Shown here: positions 24,581 to 34,019 of the stretch, in pieces
Position numbering within the stretch: position 1 is the stretch's first letter
Layout of the letters: each line of letters opens with the position of its first letter
Origin: Streptomyces sp. Tue 6430
GTDB taxonomy: Bacteria > Actinomycetota > Actinomycetes > Streptomycetales > Streptomycetaceae
DNA: 64,000 nt
Direction of reading: 5' to 3'
Assembly (NCBI GenBank): GCA_021568835.1
Contig: JAKGSH010000010.1
Coordinates: 2,542,001 to 2,606,000 of the forward strand
Notes under the pieces: model-generated
Told to the model about the DNA's origin: nothing
Seen by the model: only the letters and a program-made list of their open reading frames with translations
The model's database searches: none
Position numbers and translations under genes: made by a program

Positions 24581-25084
24581 ATGACTACTGATGCCGGTGC
24601 TTCCCCCCTCGATGTCGAGATCGGCGCCCTCAAGGGCGGTTCCGCGGACCTCTCGCAGTACGCGGGCCAGGTCGTCCTGATCGTGAACGTGGCCTCCAAG
24701 TGCGGCCTGACCCCCCAGTACAACGGCCTGGAGAAGCTCCAGGAGCGGTACGCCGCCCAGGGCTTCACCGTGCTCGGGGTGCCCTGCAACCAGTTCCTCG
24801 GGCAGGAGCCCGGCAGCGCCGAGGAGATCGCCGAGTTCTGCTCGGCGACGTACGGCGTGACCTTCCCGCTGACCGAGAAGACGGAGGTGAACGGGGACGG
24901 GCGGCACGCGCTGTACGAGCGGCTCGTCGGGTTCGCCGACGCCGAGGGGCACAGCGGGGACGTCCGCTGGAACTTCGAGAAGTTCCTCGTCGGCCGGGAC
25001 GGCGCCGTCGTCGCCCGCTTCTCGCCGCAGACCGAGCCGGAGTCGCCCGAGATCGTCGCCGCCGTCGAGAAGCAGCTGGGCTGA
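24581..25084 (+). CDS. Glutathione peroxidase family (thiol peroxidase)
   Basis: The 167-aa protein has the active-site motif NVASKCGLTPQYNGLEKLQ (Cys at about residue 46), VLGVPCNQFLGQEPG (with Gln) and WNFEKFLV (with Trp), forming the Cys-Gln-Trp set of the GPx fold. Cytoplasmic; no signal peptide. Actinomycetes lack glutathione, so thioredoxin or mycothiol is the more likely reductant. It is followed after about 100 bp by a MerR-type gene. Confidence 0.93.
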   Translation: MTTDAGASPLDVEIGALKGGSADLSQYAGQVVLIVNVASKCGLTPQYNGLEKLQERYAAQGFTVLGVPCNQFLGQEPGSAEEIAEFCSATYGVTFPLTEKTEVNGDGRHALYERLVGFADAEGHSGDVRWNFEKFLVGRDGAVVARFSPQTEPESPEIVAAVEKQLG

Positions 25085-25180
25085 CCCGCCCGCTCGGCCT
25101 TGACCTTGTCCCTGGGGCAGGGCCGAGCGTTTCCGTCGCCGGGCGGAGAAGCCGCCCGGCGACGGAGGGCGAGGGACCGG

Positions 25181-26035
25181 ATGGACGACGAGGCGCTGCT
25201 CACCATCGGCGCGTTCGCCGCGCGGGCCCGGCTGTCGGCCAAGGCGCTGCGGCTGTACGACCGGCTCGGGCTGCTGGTGCCGGCGCACGTCGACGAGGTG
25301 AGCGGGTACCGCTACTACCGCGCCGGGCAGGTGGAACGCGCCCGGCTGGTGGCGCTGCTGCGGCGGCTCGACATGCCCCTCGCGCGGGTCGCCGAGGTGA
25401 TCGGCGCGGCGGACGGCGACGAGGCCGCCGACCGGCTCGCCGCCTACTGGGCGGACGTCGAGGCGCGGATCGCCGCCCAGCGCACCCTCGCCGGGTATCT
25501 CCGTGGACGTCTGTCGGGCAGGAGCTCCGAGATGTACGGAACGTTCGAGGTCGAGACGGTCGAGGTGCCCGCGCAGGTGGTGATCACCGAGAAGCGGCAC
25601 ACGCTGGCGGACGAACTGCCCGCCTGGATCGGCGCGTCGCTCGGCCGGCTGGAGGAGGCCGCGGCGGCCTGCGGGGGCGTCGCCGGGGCGCCGTTCGTCG
25701 TCTACCACTCCGAGGTGACGACGGAGAGCGACGGGCCGGTGGAGTCCTGCGTGCCGGTCGCCGACGAGGCGGCGGCCCGGGCCTGGGCGGCCGAGCGGGG
25801 ACGCGGACGGGAGATCGCGGTCCGGGTGGAACCGGCCCGGCGGCTCGCCTTCACCCGGATCGGCAAGGCACAGGTCGCGTACCCCCAGATCCTGGCCGCG
25901 TTCGAGGCGGTGGAGGCGTGGACGCGACGGGAGAACCTGGAGTACGACGGCCCGTGCCGGGAGGTCTACTTCGCCGACTGGTCCTCGGCGGGGCCGGAGG
26001 ACCCGGTGTGCGACGTGGCGTTCCCCGTGCGGTGA
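25181..26035 (+). CDS. MerR-family regulator with GyrI-like effector domain
   Basis: The 284-aa protein starts at ATG 25181 (MDDEALLTIGAFAARARLSA). The HTH continues KALRLYDRLGLLVPAHVDEV, SGYRYYRAGQVERARLVALL, then a coiled linker. The C-terminal half (FEVETVEVPAQVVITEKRHT ... CVPVADEAAARAWAAERGRG) is a GyrI/AraC-effector-like small-molecule domain as in BltR/BmrR. A GTG further upstream is possible but lacks context. It may sense cationic drugs. Confidence 0.9.
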   Translation: MDDEALLTIGAFAARARLSAKALRLYDRLGLLVPAHVDEVSGYRYYRAGQVERARLVALLRRLDMPLARVAEVIGAADGDEAADRLAAYWADVEARIAAQRTLAGYLRGRLSGRSSEMYGTFEVETVEVPAQVVITEKRHTLADELPAWIGASLGRLEEAAAACGGVAGAPFVVYHSEVTTESDGPVESCVPVADEAAARAWAAERGRGREIAVRVEPARRLAFTRIGKAQVAYPQILAAFEAVEAWTRRENLEYDGPCREVYFADWSSAGPEDPVCDVAFPVR

Positions 26036-26059
26036 GGTCCTGACGGCGGGGAAGAAACC

Positions 26060-26104
26060 GAGCCCTCTCGGCAAGGACGGCGAGCTCGTCGAGAGGGCTC
26101 TTTT
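26060..26104 (+). terminator. Rho-independent terminator of the MerR gene
   Basis: GAGCCCTCTCG pairs perfectly with CGAGAGGGCTC and is followed by TTTT, 25 nt after the MerR stop. Downstream, 26110-26200 contains degenerate direct repeats (TGCGTGTGACGTCGT, CCTGCGTGAGCAG). Confidence 0.9.
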
Positions 26105-26250
26105 CGGTACTGCGTGTGACGTCGTGCAGCATGAGCAGTGGTCCTGCGTGAGCAGAGGTCCTGCGTGTGACGTCGTCCTGCGTGAGCAGCGGTGCCGCGT
26201 GCGGGGTGGTCGGCCCTGACACGGCCCGAGGGGTCGGAGGTATCTCCCCC

Positions 26251-26442
26251 TTACGCCTTGACCGATGCGACGAAGAGGTTCCACGCGTCGGCGGGGAAGC
26301 CCAGCACCGGCCCGTCCTGGACCTTGGAGTCCCGCACGGCCATGGCCGCGACGACCGGCGACTTGACCTCGACGCACGCGCCGTTGCCCGTCGAGTAGGA
26401 GGACTTGGTCCAGGCGTGCGTGATGCCCTGACGAATTGCCAT
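26251..26442 (-). CDS. DUF397 protein (partner of the DUF5753 HTH regulator)
   Basis: The 63-aa protein MAIRQGITHAWTKSSYSTGN continues with GACVEVKSPVVAAMAVRDSK and GPVLGFPADAWNLFVASVKA. The WTKSSYSTGNGACVEV and VRDSK signature defines DUF397. Such proteins are encoded next to XRE/DUF5753 regulators (WhiJ/AbaA type) and are thought to counteract or modulate them. It follows the HTH gene at 26698 on the same strand. Confidence 0.92.
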   Translation of the reverse strand: MAIRQGITHAWTKSSYSTGNGACVEVKSPVVAAMAVRDSKVQDGPVLGFPADAWNLFVASVKA

Positions 26443-26697
26443 TTTCGCTCCGGATTGCCAGATGTGATGAGTTGCTGTCGCCGTACGGGGGCCTGACTGC
26501 GGGCCCACAGCACGGTTTCCGCCAACGGTGTTGCCCGGTGGCGTGATCGACGCTACTCGCCACCTTCGGGGTGCGAAGCGACTATTCACTCGACTGGATG
26601 GCATATTGCAGGTGGGACTTCCGTCCCGGCCGGGTGAGGGTGTACCGTGCGGCACTTTTCCGGCCGGGAGGCTCCCGGGAGCAGGTCGGAGGGTGCT

Positions 26698-27555
26698 TCA
26701 GAGGGTGTACTGCTTGGCGATGTCGGCGATGAACTGGCGGGACTGGTCCACGTTCAGGGCCTGTGCCCGCAGGTGCTCGTACATCACGCTGTACTTCTGG
26801 ACGTCGTTCGGCTTCTCCAGATACAGGTCGCTGGTGACGCCCTCGATGTAGACCACGCTGGAGTCGGCCGCGTCGGGGAACTCCAGGATCGCGTACTGGC
26901 CGTTGAGGCCGGGGTGCGCGCCCATCTCGAAGGGGATCACCTGCACGGTGACGTGCGGCAGCCGGGACTGCTCGACGAGATGCTCCAACTGGTCGCGCAT
27001 CAGCGACTTGTCGCCGACGACCCGGCGCAGTGCCGCCTCGTCCATCACCGTCCACAGGCGCAGCGGGTTCTCCTCGGCGCTGATGCGTTCCTGCCGCCGC
27101 ATCCGCACCTGCACCCGCTTCTCGACCTCGGTCGCCGCGGTCTCCGGCAGCGCCCCCGAGATCAGGGTCTCGGCGTACTGACGGGTCTGCAGCAGGCCGG
27201 GCACCACCTGCGGGTCGTACACGCGCAGGCTGGCCGCGTCCGTCTCCAGGCCGATGTACACGCTGTAGGGGACGTCGCCGAAGGCGTGCCACCAGCCCTG
27301 CTGGCGGGAGTCCTTGGCCATCTGCATCAGCGAGTCGACGATCCGCTGGTCCTCCACCTCGTAGACCCCGCACAGGTCGCGCACGTCGCGCTGGCTGATG
27401 CTGCGCCTGCCGTTCTCGAGGCGGCTGATCTTCGACTGGGACACCAGCAGGCGGTCGGCGACCTGTTCGGCCGTCATGCCCTTGTCCTCGCGGAGCCTGC
27501 GCAACTCCTGCCCCAGCCGGCGCCGCCGGACGGTGGGATTGACATTCGACGCCAC
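26698..27555 (-). CDS. XRE-family regulator with DUF5753 domain (WhiJ-like)
   Basis: The 285-aa protein starts at GTG 27555 with GGAGGTG upstream. The HTH is ELRRLREDKGMTAEQVADRL, LVSQSKISRLENGRRSISQR (residues about 17-60). The rest is DUF5753: GLETDAASLRVYDPQVVPGL, LQTRQYAETLI, LRLWTVMDEAALRRVVGDKS, HVTVQVIPFEMGAHPGLNG. These regulators act in Streptomyces development and antibiotic control, usually paired with DUF397 proteins as here (26251-26442). Confidence 0.92.
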   Translation of the reverse strand: MASNVNPTVRRRRLGQELRRLREDKGMTAEQVADRLLVSQSKISRLENGRRSISQRDVRDLCGVYEVEDQRIVDSLMQMAKDSRQQGWWHAFGDVPYSVYIGLETDAASLRVYDPQVVPGLLQTRQYAETLISGALPETAATEVEKRVQVRMRRQERISAEENPLRLWTVMDEAALRRVVGDKSLMRDQLEHLVEQSRLPHVTVQVIPFEMGAHPGLNGQYAILEFPDAADSSVVYIEGVTSDLYLEKPNDVQKYSVMYEHLRAQALNVDQSRQFIADIAKQYTL

Positions 27556-27815
27556 GGGACGTGCACCTCCGGCTGCGTGCCTGAACTGACACTTTGCGTA
27601 TCTGCTGTTCAGCAGACTGCCACCAAGGCGCTTTCCGCCGCTGGAAAACCGGGGATGTGCGGTCGCCCCGGCAGCCCGTCCGCGGACATGCGTCCGCGCG
27701 GGGTGGTGGGCCCTGCGTCACGGGACGTACGGCGTCACCACCCCGCGCGGGCGCGGCGGCTCCCGAACGGGTCTGTCTCGGCCTCACGGCCTGTCGGCTT
27801 CGGTGCGACCGCGGC

Positions 27816-28571
27816 TCAGTGCGCCACGGCACGTGCCATGGAACCTCGGTGCGGTTGCGCCGGAACGCCACGGGCGGGTTCCGGAGCGGACCTGGCTCCG
27901 GGTCCGGCCTGACGGCCGGTCTGTGCCGGGTTGCGGCGCGGCTGTACGACCGCGCCGTTCTGGACGTCCATCACGGCGTGCGCCACGAGACCGCCCATGG
28001 GGTCGTGCCTGATCAGGTCCCGCAACCGGGATCGGGACGAGCGCCCCTCGTTCCCCGGGTACAGGTGCTTGCCGAGACCGACCGCGTGGGCCAGCGCGGC
28101 GAGCGCCGCCGTCCGCGGGTCCGGTGGAACCCCGGTGCGGATGGCCGTGTCCAGCCGGGCCTTGATCTCCCGGCTGATCGCCGTCTCCGTCGCCTGGTAG
28201 CGAGTCGTCGGCAGCACTCCGCACATCTGACCCGCCACGGCATGCACCATGCCGCACCGCTCCAGATGCGAGAGGTACGTCTGACGGAGCCCCAGTCGGG
28301 GTCCGCCTATCCAATGGACCGCCCGTACGGGAGCGCCACGCCTTCGCAGCAACTCCAACGCGCAGTCCAGAGTCGGATCTCCGGTCGGCCGTGGGGACAC
28401 CACGGCGATACGATCCCCGTCCGGGGCTATCCGTCCGGCCAGCGCCAGCTCCACTAGCTGTGCTCCGGCCAGACCAAGGTCGAGCGACTGCGGCTGTGCA
28501 GTGGTACCCGTGGCCGGGTCCAATGCCAGCAGAAGAAGCTCTTCCGGAATTGTTCTGCGGCTCCTGCCCAT
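27816..28571 (-). CDS. GPP34 (GOLPH3/Vps74-like) family protein
   Basis: The 251-aa product starts at ATG 28571 (MGRSRRTIPEELLLLALDPA). GOLPH3-like features are EELLLLALDP, QLVELALAGRIAPDGDRIAV, LDCALELLRRRGAPVRAVHW and a C-terminal LAALAHAVGLGKHLYPGN. In eukaryotes GOLPH3 binds phosphoinositides; in Streptomyces these proteins are numerous and their role is unknown. A Pro/Arg-rich tail of about 50 residues is unusual. Confidence 0.88.
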   Translation of the reverse strand: MGRSRRTIPEELLLLALDPATGTTAQPQSLDLGLAGAQLVELALAGRIAPDGDRIAVVSPRPTGDPTLDCALELLRRRGAPVRAVHWIGGPRLGLRQTYLSHLERCGMVHAVAGQMCGVLPTTRYQATETAISREIKARLDTAIRTGVPPDPRTAALAALAHAVGLGKHLYPGNEGRSSRSRLRDLIRHDPMGGLVAHAVMDVQNGAVVQPRRNPAQTGRQAGPGARSAPEPARGVPAQPHRGSMARAVAH

Positions 28572-28808
28572 CCATGCCTCCCCGCGTGGATGAATGACAG
28601 GGTGACCCCTCTCACATTCATCTGTCGAGAGTGCGTGACCAGTTCGTAGTGGAACCAATAGGTATGTCGTTCTCGTCTACCGCAGGAGCCAAGCCCACTA
28701 CACAGGACACTGGTACATGGTTCGGACACTGTCGTGAGGCGGGTCCGGGCGGGTGGTTCACGGTTCGGCAGGCGCGCGGTGGGCGTGCGGCACAGCGAGG
28801 AGGCATCG

Positions 28809-31519
28809 GTGGCGGGCGAGTCCCCCGACAGGTCGAAGCAGCGCGAGTCGTCGGCAGAACCGACGTCGGGGAGTACGGGAGCGGTTCCCGAGGCACGCGA
28901 TCCGCGGCTGGCGGTGGCACGGGACGCCGGGAGCGCGTCCTCGGCGTCCTCGGCCGCGTCCCGGGGCGGGGTGGACACGGCGACGCGGGTGTTCTCCGTA
29001 CGGGAGCCGGCGGCCGAGGAGTCCGCCGAGGAGCCGGAGGGGCGGACGGGGCGGACGGGGCTCCGGCCGGCGAGTCCTCCTCGGACGCCGACGAGGGTTC
29101 CGCCGAGCGCCCGGAGGACGGTCGCGGCCCGGAGGAGCCGGCGGAGGCCGGGCAGGCCGCCGAAGGCTCTCCGGAGGCCTCGGAGGACGCCGAGGACGCC
29201 GAGGACGCGGATGTCTCCGCGACGGCGGCCGACGGCGCCGGGGGCCGTGACGACCGCCTGCGGTCGGCCGTGGCCCAGTGGGTGACCTCCGCGGACGAGA
29301 AGCCGGCCGAGGAGCCGGAGGGGCGGGACGAGCCGTCGGACGAGGCCGGGGAGTCCGCTCCTCAGAAGCCGTCCAAGGCCGCGCCGAAGTGGGCGAAGGG
29401 CGGTGCGGAGACCTCCGGGAGCGACGGGGGCGAGCAGCCCGGGAGTGACGCCGCCGCCGAGGCCGACGCAGACGACGCCGCCGACGCCGACGGGAACGTC
29501 GCGCCCGAGGCCCGTACGGACGCCGGGGCTGCCGAGGCCGTCAAGGCCGAAGACCCCCGGCTCGGCGCTGCCGCCGCCACGAAGTCCGGCGAACCGAGGA
29601 CGGACGGGCCGAAGACCGATACGGACGCCGACGCGGACGCGGACGCGGCGGACGGGCCCCGGGACGGCGCCGTCGACGTCGACCAGGACGACGAGTCAGG
29701 GGCCGGGGCCGAGTCGGAGGCCGAGGAGTCCGGCTCCCCCGTCGACCAGCCCACCGCCGTCTTCAAGGCCGTACGGCCGCCTGCCGGGCGTGGGGTCGAT
29801 CAGCCGACCACCATGCTGAAGCTGGGCGACGTCCCGAAGGCCGAGAAGTCCGCCGGTGCGAAGGTCCCGGAGACCGGATCCGAGCCCGAGACCGAGACCG
29901 AGGCCGAGGCCAAGGCCGAAGCCGGGACCGCGCCCAAGACCGAACCCGAGGCCGAACCCGAGTCCGCGGCCGAGGCCGAGCCCGAGAAGAGCCCCGCGCC
30001 CGAGGACAAGGCCGAGGCCAAGCCCGAGAAGGGCCCCCAGGCCAAGCCCGAGACCGGACCCGAGGCCGGGGCCAAGGCCGAGGGTGGGTCCAAGCCCGGC
30101 GCCCCCGCCGAGCGGGCCAGCAAGTTCGTCGCGCTGAAGCCGCTGGACGACTCCGCCGGCCGGTCGGTGAGGCCCGCCGCCGACGCCACCGCCGTCGTGC
30201 CGCAGATCGGGCCCGAGCGGACGACGCAGCAGCCGTTGCCGCCGAAGCCGCCGCTGGATCTGCTGGCCGAGCTGACGAACACCCCGCCGCCGCCGCCGAC
30301 CCCGCTGCGGACGCTGGCCCGGCGGGTGAAGATCTGGACGCCGCTGGTCATCCTGCTGGTGATCGCCTTTGCGATCGTGCAGGCCGTACGGCCGCTGCCG
30401 GCGACCGCGCTGACGCTCACCGCGAAGGACTCGTACACCTTCGAGGGCGGGAAGGTCTCCCTGCCGTGGCCGTCCGAGGGCCAGGGCGCGATGGACGTGA
30501 ACGGCATCGGCACGATGGACGTCTTCGGCGACCAGAAGCCGGTCGCGATCGGCTCCGTCGCCAAGGCGATGACGGCGTACGTCGTCCTCAAGGACCACGC
30601 GCTGAAGTCGGGCCAGGAGGGCGAGAAGGTCCCCGTCGACGCCACCGCCGAGAAGGAGGGCGGCTACGACGCGGACGGCGAGTCCACGCTCAACACCGTC
30701 AAGGCGGGCGACGAGCTCACGCTCCGCCAGGCCCTCTCGGCGATCATGATCCCGTCGGCGAACAACATCGCGCGGCTGCTGGCCCGCTGGGACGCCGGCA
30801 CGGAGGCGGAGTTCATCAAGAAGATGAACGACGCCGCCAAGGACCTGGGGATGACGAACACGACGTACACCGACGCCTCGGGGCTGAAGGAGACCACCGT
30901 CTCCACCGCCGCGGACCAGGTGAAGCTGGGCAACGAGCTGGTGAAGATCCCCGCCCTGATGGAGATCACCAAGCTGCCGGAGTGGATCGACCCGTCCGGC
31001 CAGAAGCATCGCAACTACAACACGCTCGTCCCCTACAACAACGCCCTCGGCATCAAGACCGGCTCGACCACCAAGGCCGGCGGCAACCTGCTGTTCGCCG
31101 CCACCGAGGAGGTCGGCGGGGAGACCGTCACCGTCGTCGGCGCGATCCTCGGCCAGCACAGGTCGCCGATCATCGACACGGTGAACGCGGTCAGCAAGAC
31201 CGCGCTGCTCGCCGCCCAGGACGCCATGACCTCGGCGAAGATCCTGAAGAAGGGCGACGTCGTCGGCTACGTGGACGACAGGATGGGCAACCACACCCCG
31301 GTCGTGGTGACGGAGGACGTCACGGCGGTCGGCTGGGCCGGGCTGACGGTGAAGCTGTCCTTCGCCGGCGGCGAGGTCCCGCACACCGCGAAGGTCGGCA
31401 CCCAGGTCGGCACGCTGACGGTCGGCGACGGCTCCGGCGACGCGGTGAAGGTGCCCGTCTCGCTCCAGCGGGAGCTGACCGAGCCGGGCTTCCCGGACAG
31501 GCTGACGCGCGTCGGCTGA
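28809..31519 (+). CDS. D-alanyl-D-alanine carboxypeptidase with long acidic cytoplasmic arm (one frame break)
   Basis: The GTG at 28809 follows GAGGAGG. Adding one G to the run at 29039-29042 joins the N-terminal part (AGESPDRSKQRESSAEPTSG ... EPAAEESAEEPEG) to the main frame, giving about 903 aa. Residues about 1-505 are Ala/Glu/Lys/Pro-rich and acidic. A membrane segment (WTPLVILLVIAFAIVQAV) at about 510-527 places them in the cytoplasm. The extracellular domain is a penicillin-binding S11 peptidase: SVAKAM (SxxK, about 583), SANN (SxN, about 650) and KTGSTTKAGG (about 750). It trims peptidoglycan pentapeptides. It probably corresponds to SCO4439 of S. coelicolor. Confidence 0.9.
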
Positions 31520-31690
31520 GCCGCCGCACGGGCGCCGTCGCGCACGCACCCCGCCGGGCAGCCGCTCGGCGGGGTGCGTGCTAGCGTCACGAAACGGGAC
31601 AGGTCGGCGGTCACGGCCACGCGGGTCGCGAAGCGGTCGCGGACGGGACGCGGCCGAGAGCGGAAGACGGGACACGGGGAGTGCCTTCAG

Positions 31691-33666
31691 GTGGCCACTG
31701 CGGAGCCGACACGCGCCGGCGGAACCGGTCCGGACGCGGACGCGGGCCGGCCGGTGCGCCTGCCCGCACCCCAGTCCGGTGACCACGACCGTGGCGGCAC
31801 GGCCGACCACGGCGGCACCGTCGACCACGACCGCGGCGGCACCGCCGACCAGGTCCGTGCGCCGGATACCGCCGGGTCCGGCCCCGGCTCCGCCCCGGAG
31901 GCGGGTGAGCGGGAGGCGACCGCCGGGGAGCCTCGCGTGAGAGCGCTCGCCGACCGGGTGCGCGACCTGTTCCGCCGGCATCCCGTGCTCTCGGTGACGG
32001 TCCTGTCCGGCGTGCTGCACCTCGTCTGGTTCTTCGCGTTCGCGAACAGTGGCGGCGACCTCGCCGCACAGGACGCGTGGGCCGAGTTCGTCGGCCGGCA
32101 CCCCGACTCCGCGTACAACCTCGCCTGGTACGGCGGCATGCACCCGGTGTCGTACAGCGTGGTGTCGCCGTACCTGATGTCGGTGCTCGGTGTCCGCACG
32201 ACGATGATGATCGCCGGGACGATCTCCGCCGGGCTGCTGACGCTGATCCTGCTGCGCTGCCGGCCGGTGCGGGACCCGGTGTGGCCCGCGCTGGCGGGGG
32301 TGTTCGCGCTGCTGTGCAACGCGGCGTCGGGCCGGGTGACGTTCGGGCTCGGCAACATGTTCGCGCTCGGCGCGGTCGCCGTCGTGTTCTGCTGGCCGTA
32401 CCGCTGGCGTTACAAGCGGTGGGCGAAGGCGCTGTGCGCGGCGCCGCTCGCCGCGCTCGCCACGATGGGGTCGCCGGTGGCGGGCCTGTTCCTGGGGCTG
32501 GTCGCGGTCGCGCTGTTCCTGCAGAAGCGGCGGCCGGGCGCGTGGGCGCTCGGACTGGCCCCGACCGCCGTCGTCGCGGTGTCGGCGTGGGCGTTCCCGT
32601 TCTCCGGCACGCAGCCGATGTCCTTCGGCTCGGCGGCGCTGCCGCTGGTGTTCTCGGCGATCGTCTTCGCGGTCGTCCCGCGCGACTGGAAAACCGTACG
32701 GATCACGGCGGCGGTCTACGGCCTCGGGGTGCTCGGGGTGTGGGTGGTCAGTTCGCAGATCGGGTCCAACATCACCCGGCTCGCGATGCTGTACTCGGGT
32801 GTGGTGCTGATGGCCGCGCTGCCGTTCGCGGTGCCGCGCAGCCGCAAGTGGTACGCGATCGCGGTGTCCTCGCTGGTCTTCGTCGGCTGGATCGGCTTCA
32901 AGTCGGTCGACGACGTCTACCGGACGACTCCGGCGGCGTCCTGGGCGCGCGAGCTGGCGCCGCTGGTCAACGAGTTGCAGGAGGTGGGCGCGGAGAAGGG
33001 CCGGGTCGAGGTCGTCCCGGCGCGCTCGCACCGCGAGGCGTCCGCGCTCGCCCCGTACTTCAACCTGGCCCGCGGCTGGAACCGGCAGGCCGACATGGAG
33101 CGCAACCCCCTCTTCTACGACGACACCCTGAACTCGGCGAACTACCGCGAGTGGCTCAAGCGGTGGGCGGTGCACTTCGTGGTCGTGCCCAAGGACGTGC
33201 CGGACGGGGACGGCGGGCAGCGGGAACGGGAGCTGGTGCAGCGGGGGCTGCCGTATCTGGAGCAGATCTGGGGCGACGCCAACTGGCAGCTGTTCCGGGT
33301 CAAGGACCCGGGGTCGCTGGCCGAGCCGAACGCGGTCGTGCAGCGGGCGGCGCAGGGCGAGATGACGATCGACGTGCGCGAGGCGGGCCGGATCCTGATC
33401 CGGATCCCGTACTCGCCGTGGCTGAGCATCGTCGACGCGGAGGGCAGGAGCCTGAAGCCGCCGCAGGAGACGGAGGCGTCCAGGGACCGGGCCGAGGGGA
33501 GCCGAAGGCGTACGACAACGTCAACGGCTGCCTCTTCGAGACGGAGGAGGACGCGGACGGCGACCGGTGGACGGTGCTGATCGCGCCGGAGGCGGGCACC
33601 TACCGGCTGGCGGCGCCGTACCAGCTGCCCCGGGGCACGCCGTGCCCGGACGAGCTGAAGAAGTAA
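31691..33666 (+). CDS. Polytopic membrane protein, glycosyltransferase-like (one frame break)
   Basis: The GTG at 31691 (GGGGAG upstream) starts a protein of about 658 aa. It has a Pro/Gly/Asp-rich N-terminal tail, then about 10-11 membrane helices beginning PVLSVTVLSGVLHLVWFFAF. An extracytoplasmic C-terminal domain follows (NPLFYDDTLNSANYREWLKR, VHFVVVPKDVPDG). The motif NSGGDLAAQDAWAEFVGRHP after helix 1, with acidic residues, resembles the DD-type loop of GT-C enzymes; this is inference. Adding one G at 33496-33499 restores the end YDNVNGCLFETEEDADGDRW ... DELKK. It follows the carboxypeptidase by 170 bp, possibly in a cell-envelope operon. Confidence 0.72.
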
Positions 33667-34019
33667 CCGCCGGGCGGAACAGCGGAACATACGGGCGTAC
33701 CGCCCCGAGGGGCACACCGCCTCGGGGCGGGTGCTGCCCCGGGGCGGGTGCTGCCCCGGGGGGGCGCACCGCCTCGGGCGCATGCTGCCTCGGGGGTACT
33801 GCCGCGCATCGGCGGCATCGATCATCTGGAGAACCGGGCGCGGCGTGCCCCGGGCGGTCACTGCTGGTCAGCGCCGAAGAACCGCCACCGTGAGTTCACA
33901 TGGGTGAACCGAGGCCACCATATCGAATGATTTTACCTTCCCTTGACCTTACGTCGCCTTGTCGTGTCCACGCGCCAACGCCCACGATGAGCGCCGGGCT
34001 GAACCCTGGGAGGACGTAC
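33667..34019. promoter_or_regulatory. Gene-free region upstream of the symporter
   Basis: About 350 bp. The first part holds degenerate repeats of GCCCCGGGGCGGGTGCT (33725-33765). The second part turns AT-richer (CATATCGAATGATTTTACC at about 33920) and probably contains the symporter promoter. No gene is seen. Confidence 0.5.

Noticed and set aside
24038..26563. Minus-strand frame of 841 codons across peroxidase and MerR genes
   Set aside because: Antisense to two well-recognised genes; repetitive Arg/Pro/Ser content.
29696..33175. Minus-strand open frame of 1159 codons
   Set aside because: It lies antisense to the carboxypeptidase and membrane-protein genes, is extremely Arg/Gly/His rich and matches no family. 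It is a shadow typical of high-GC DNA.
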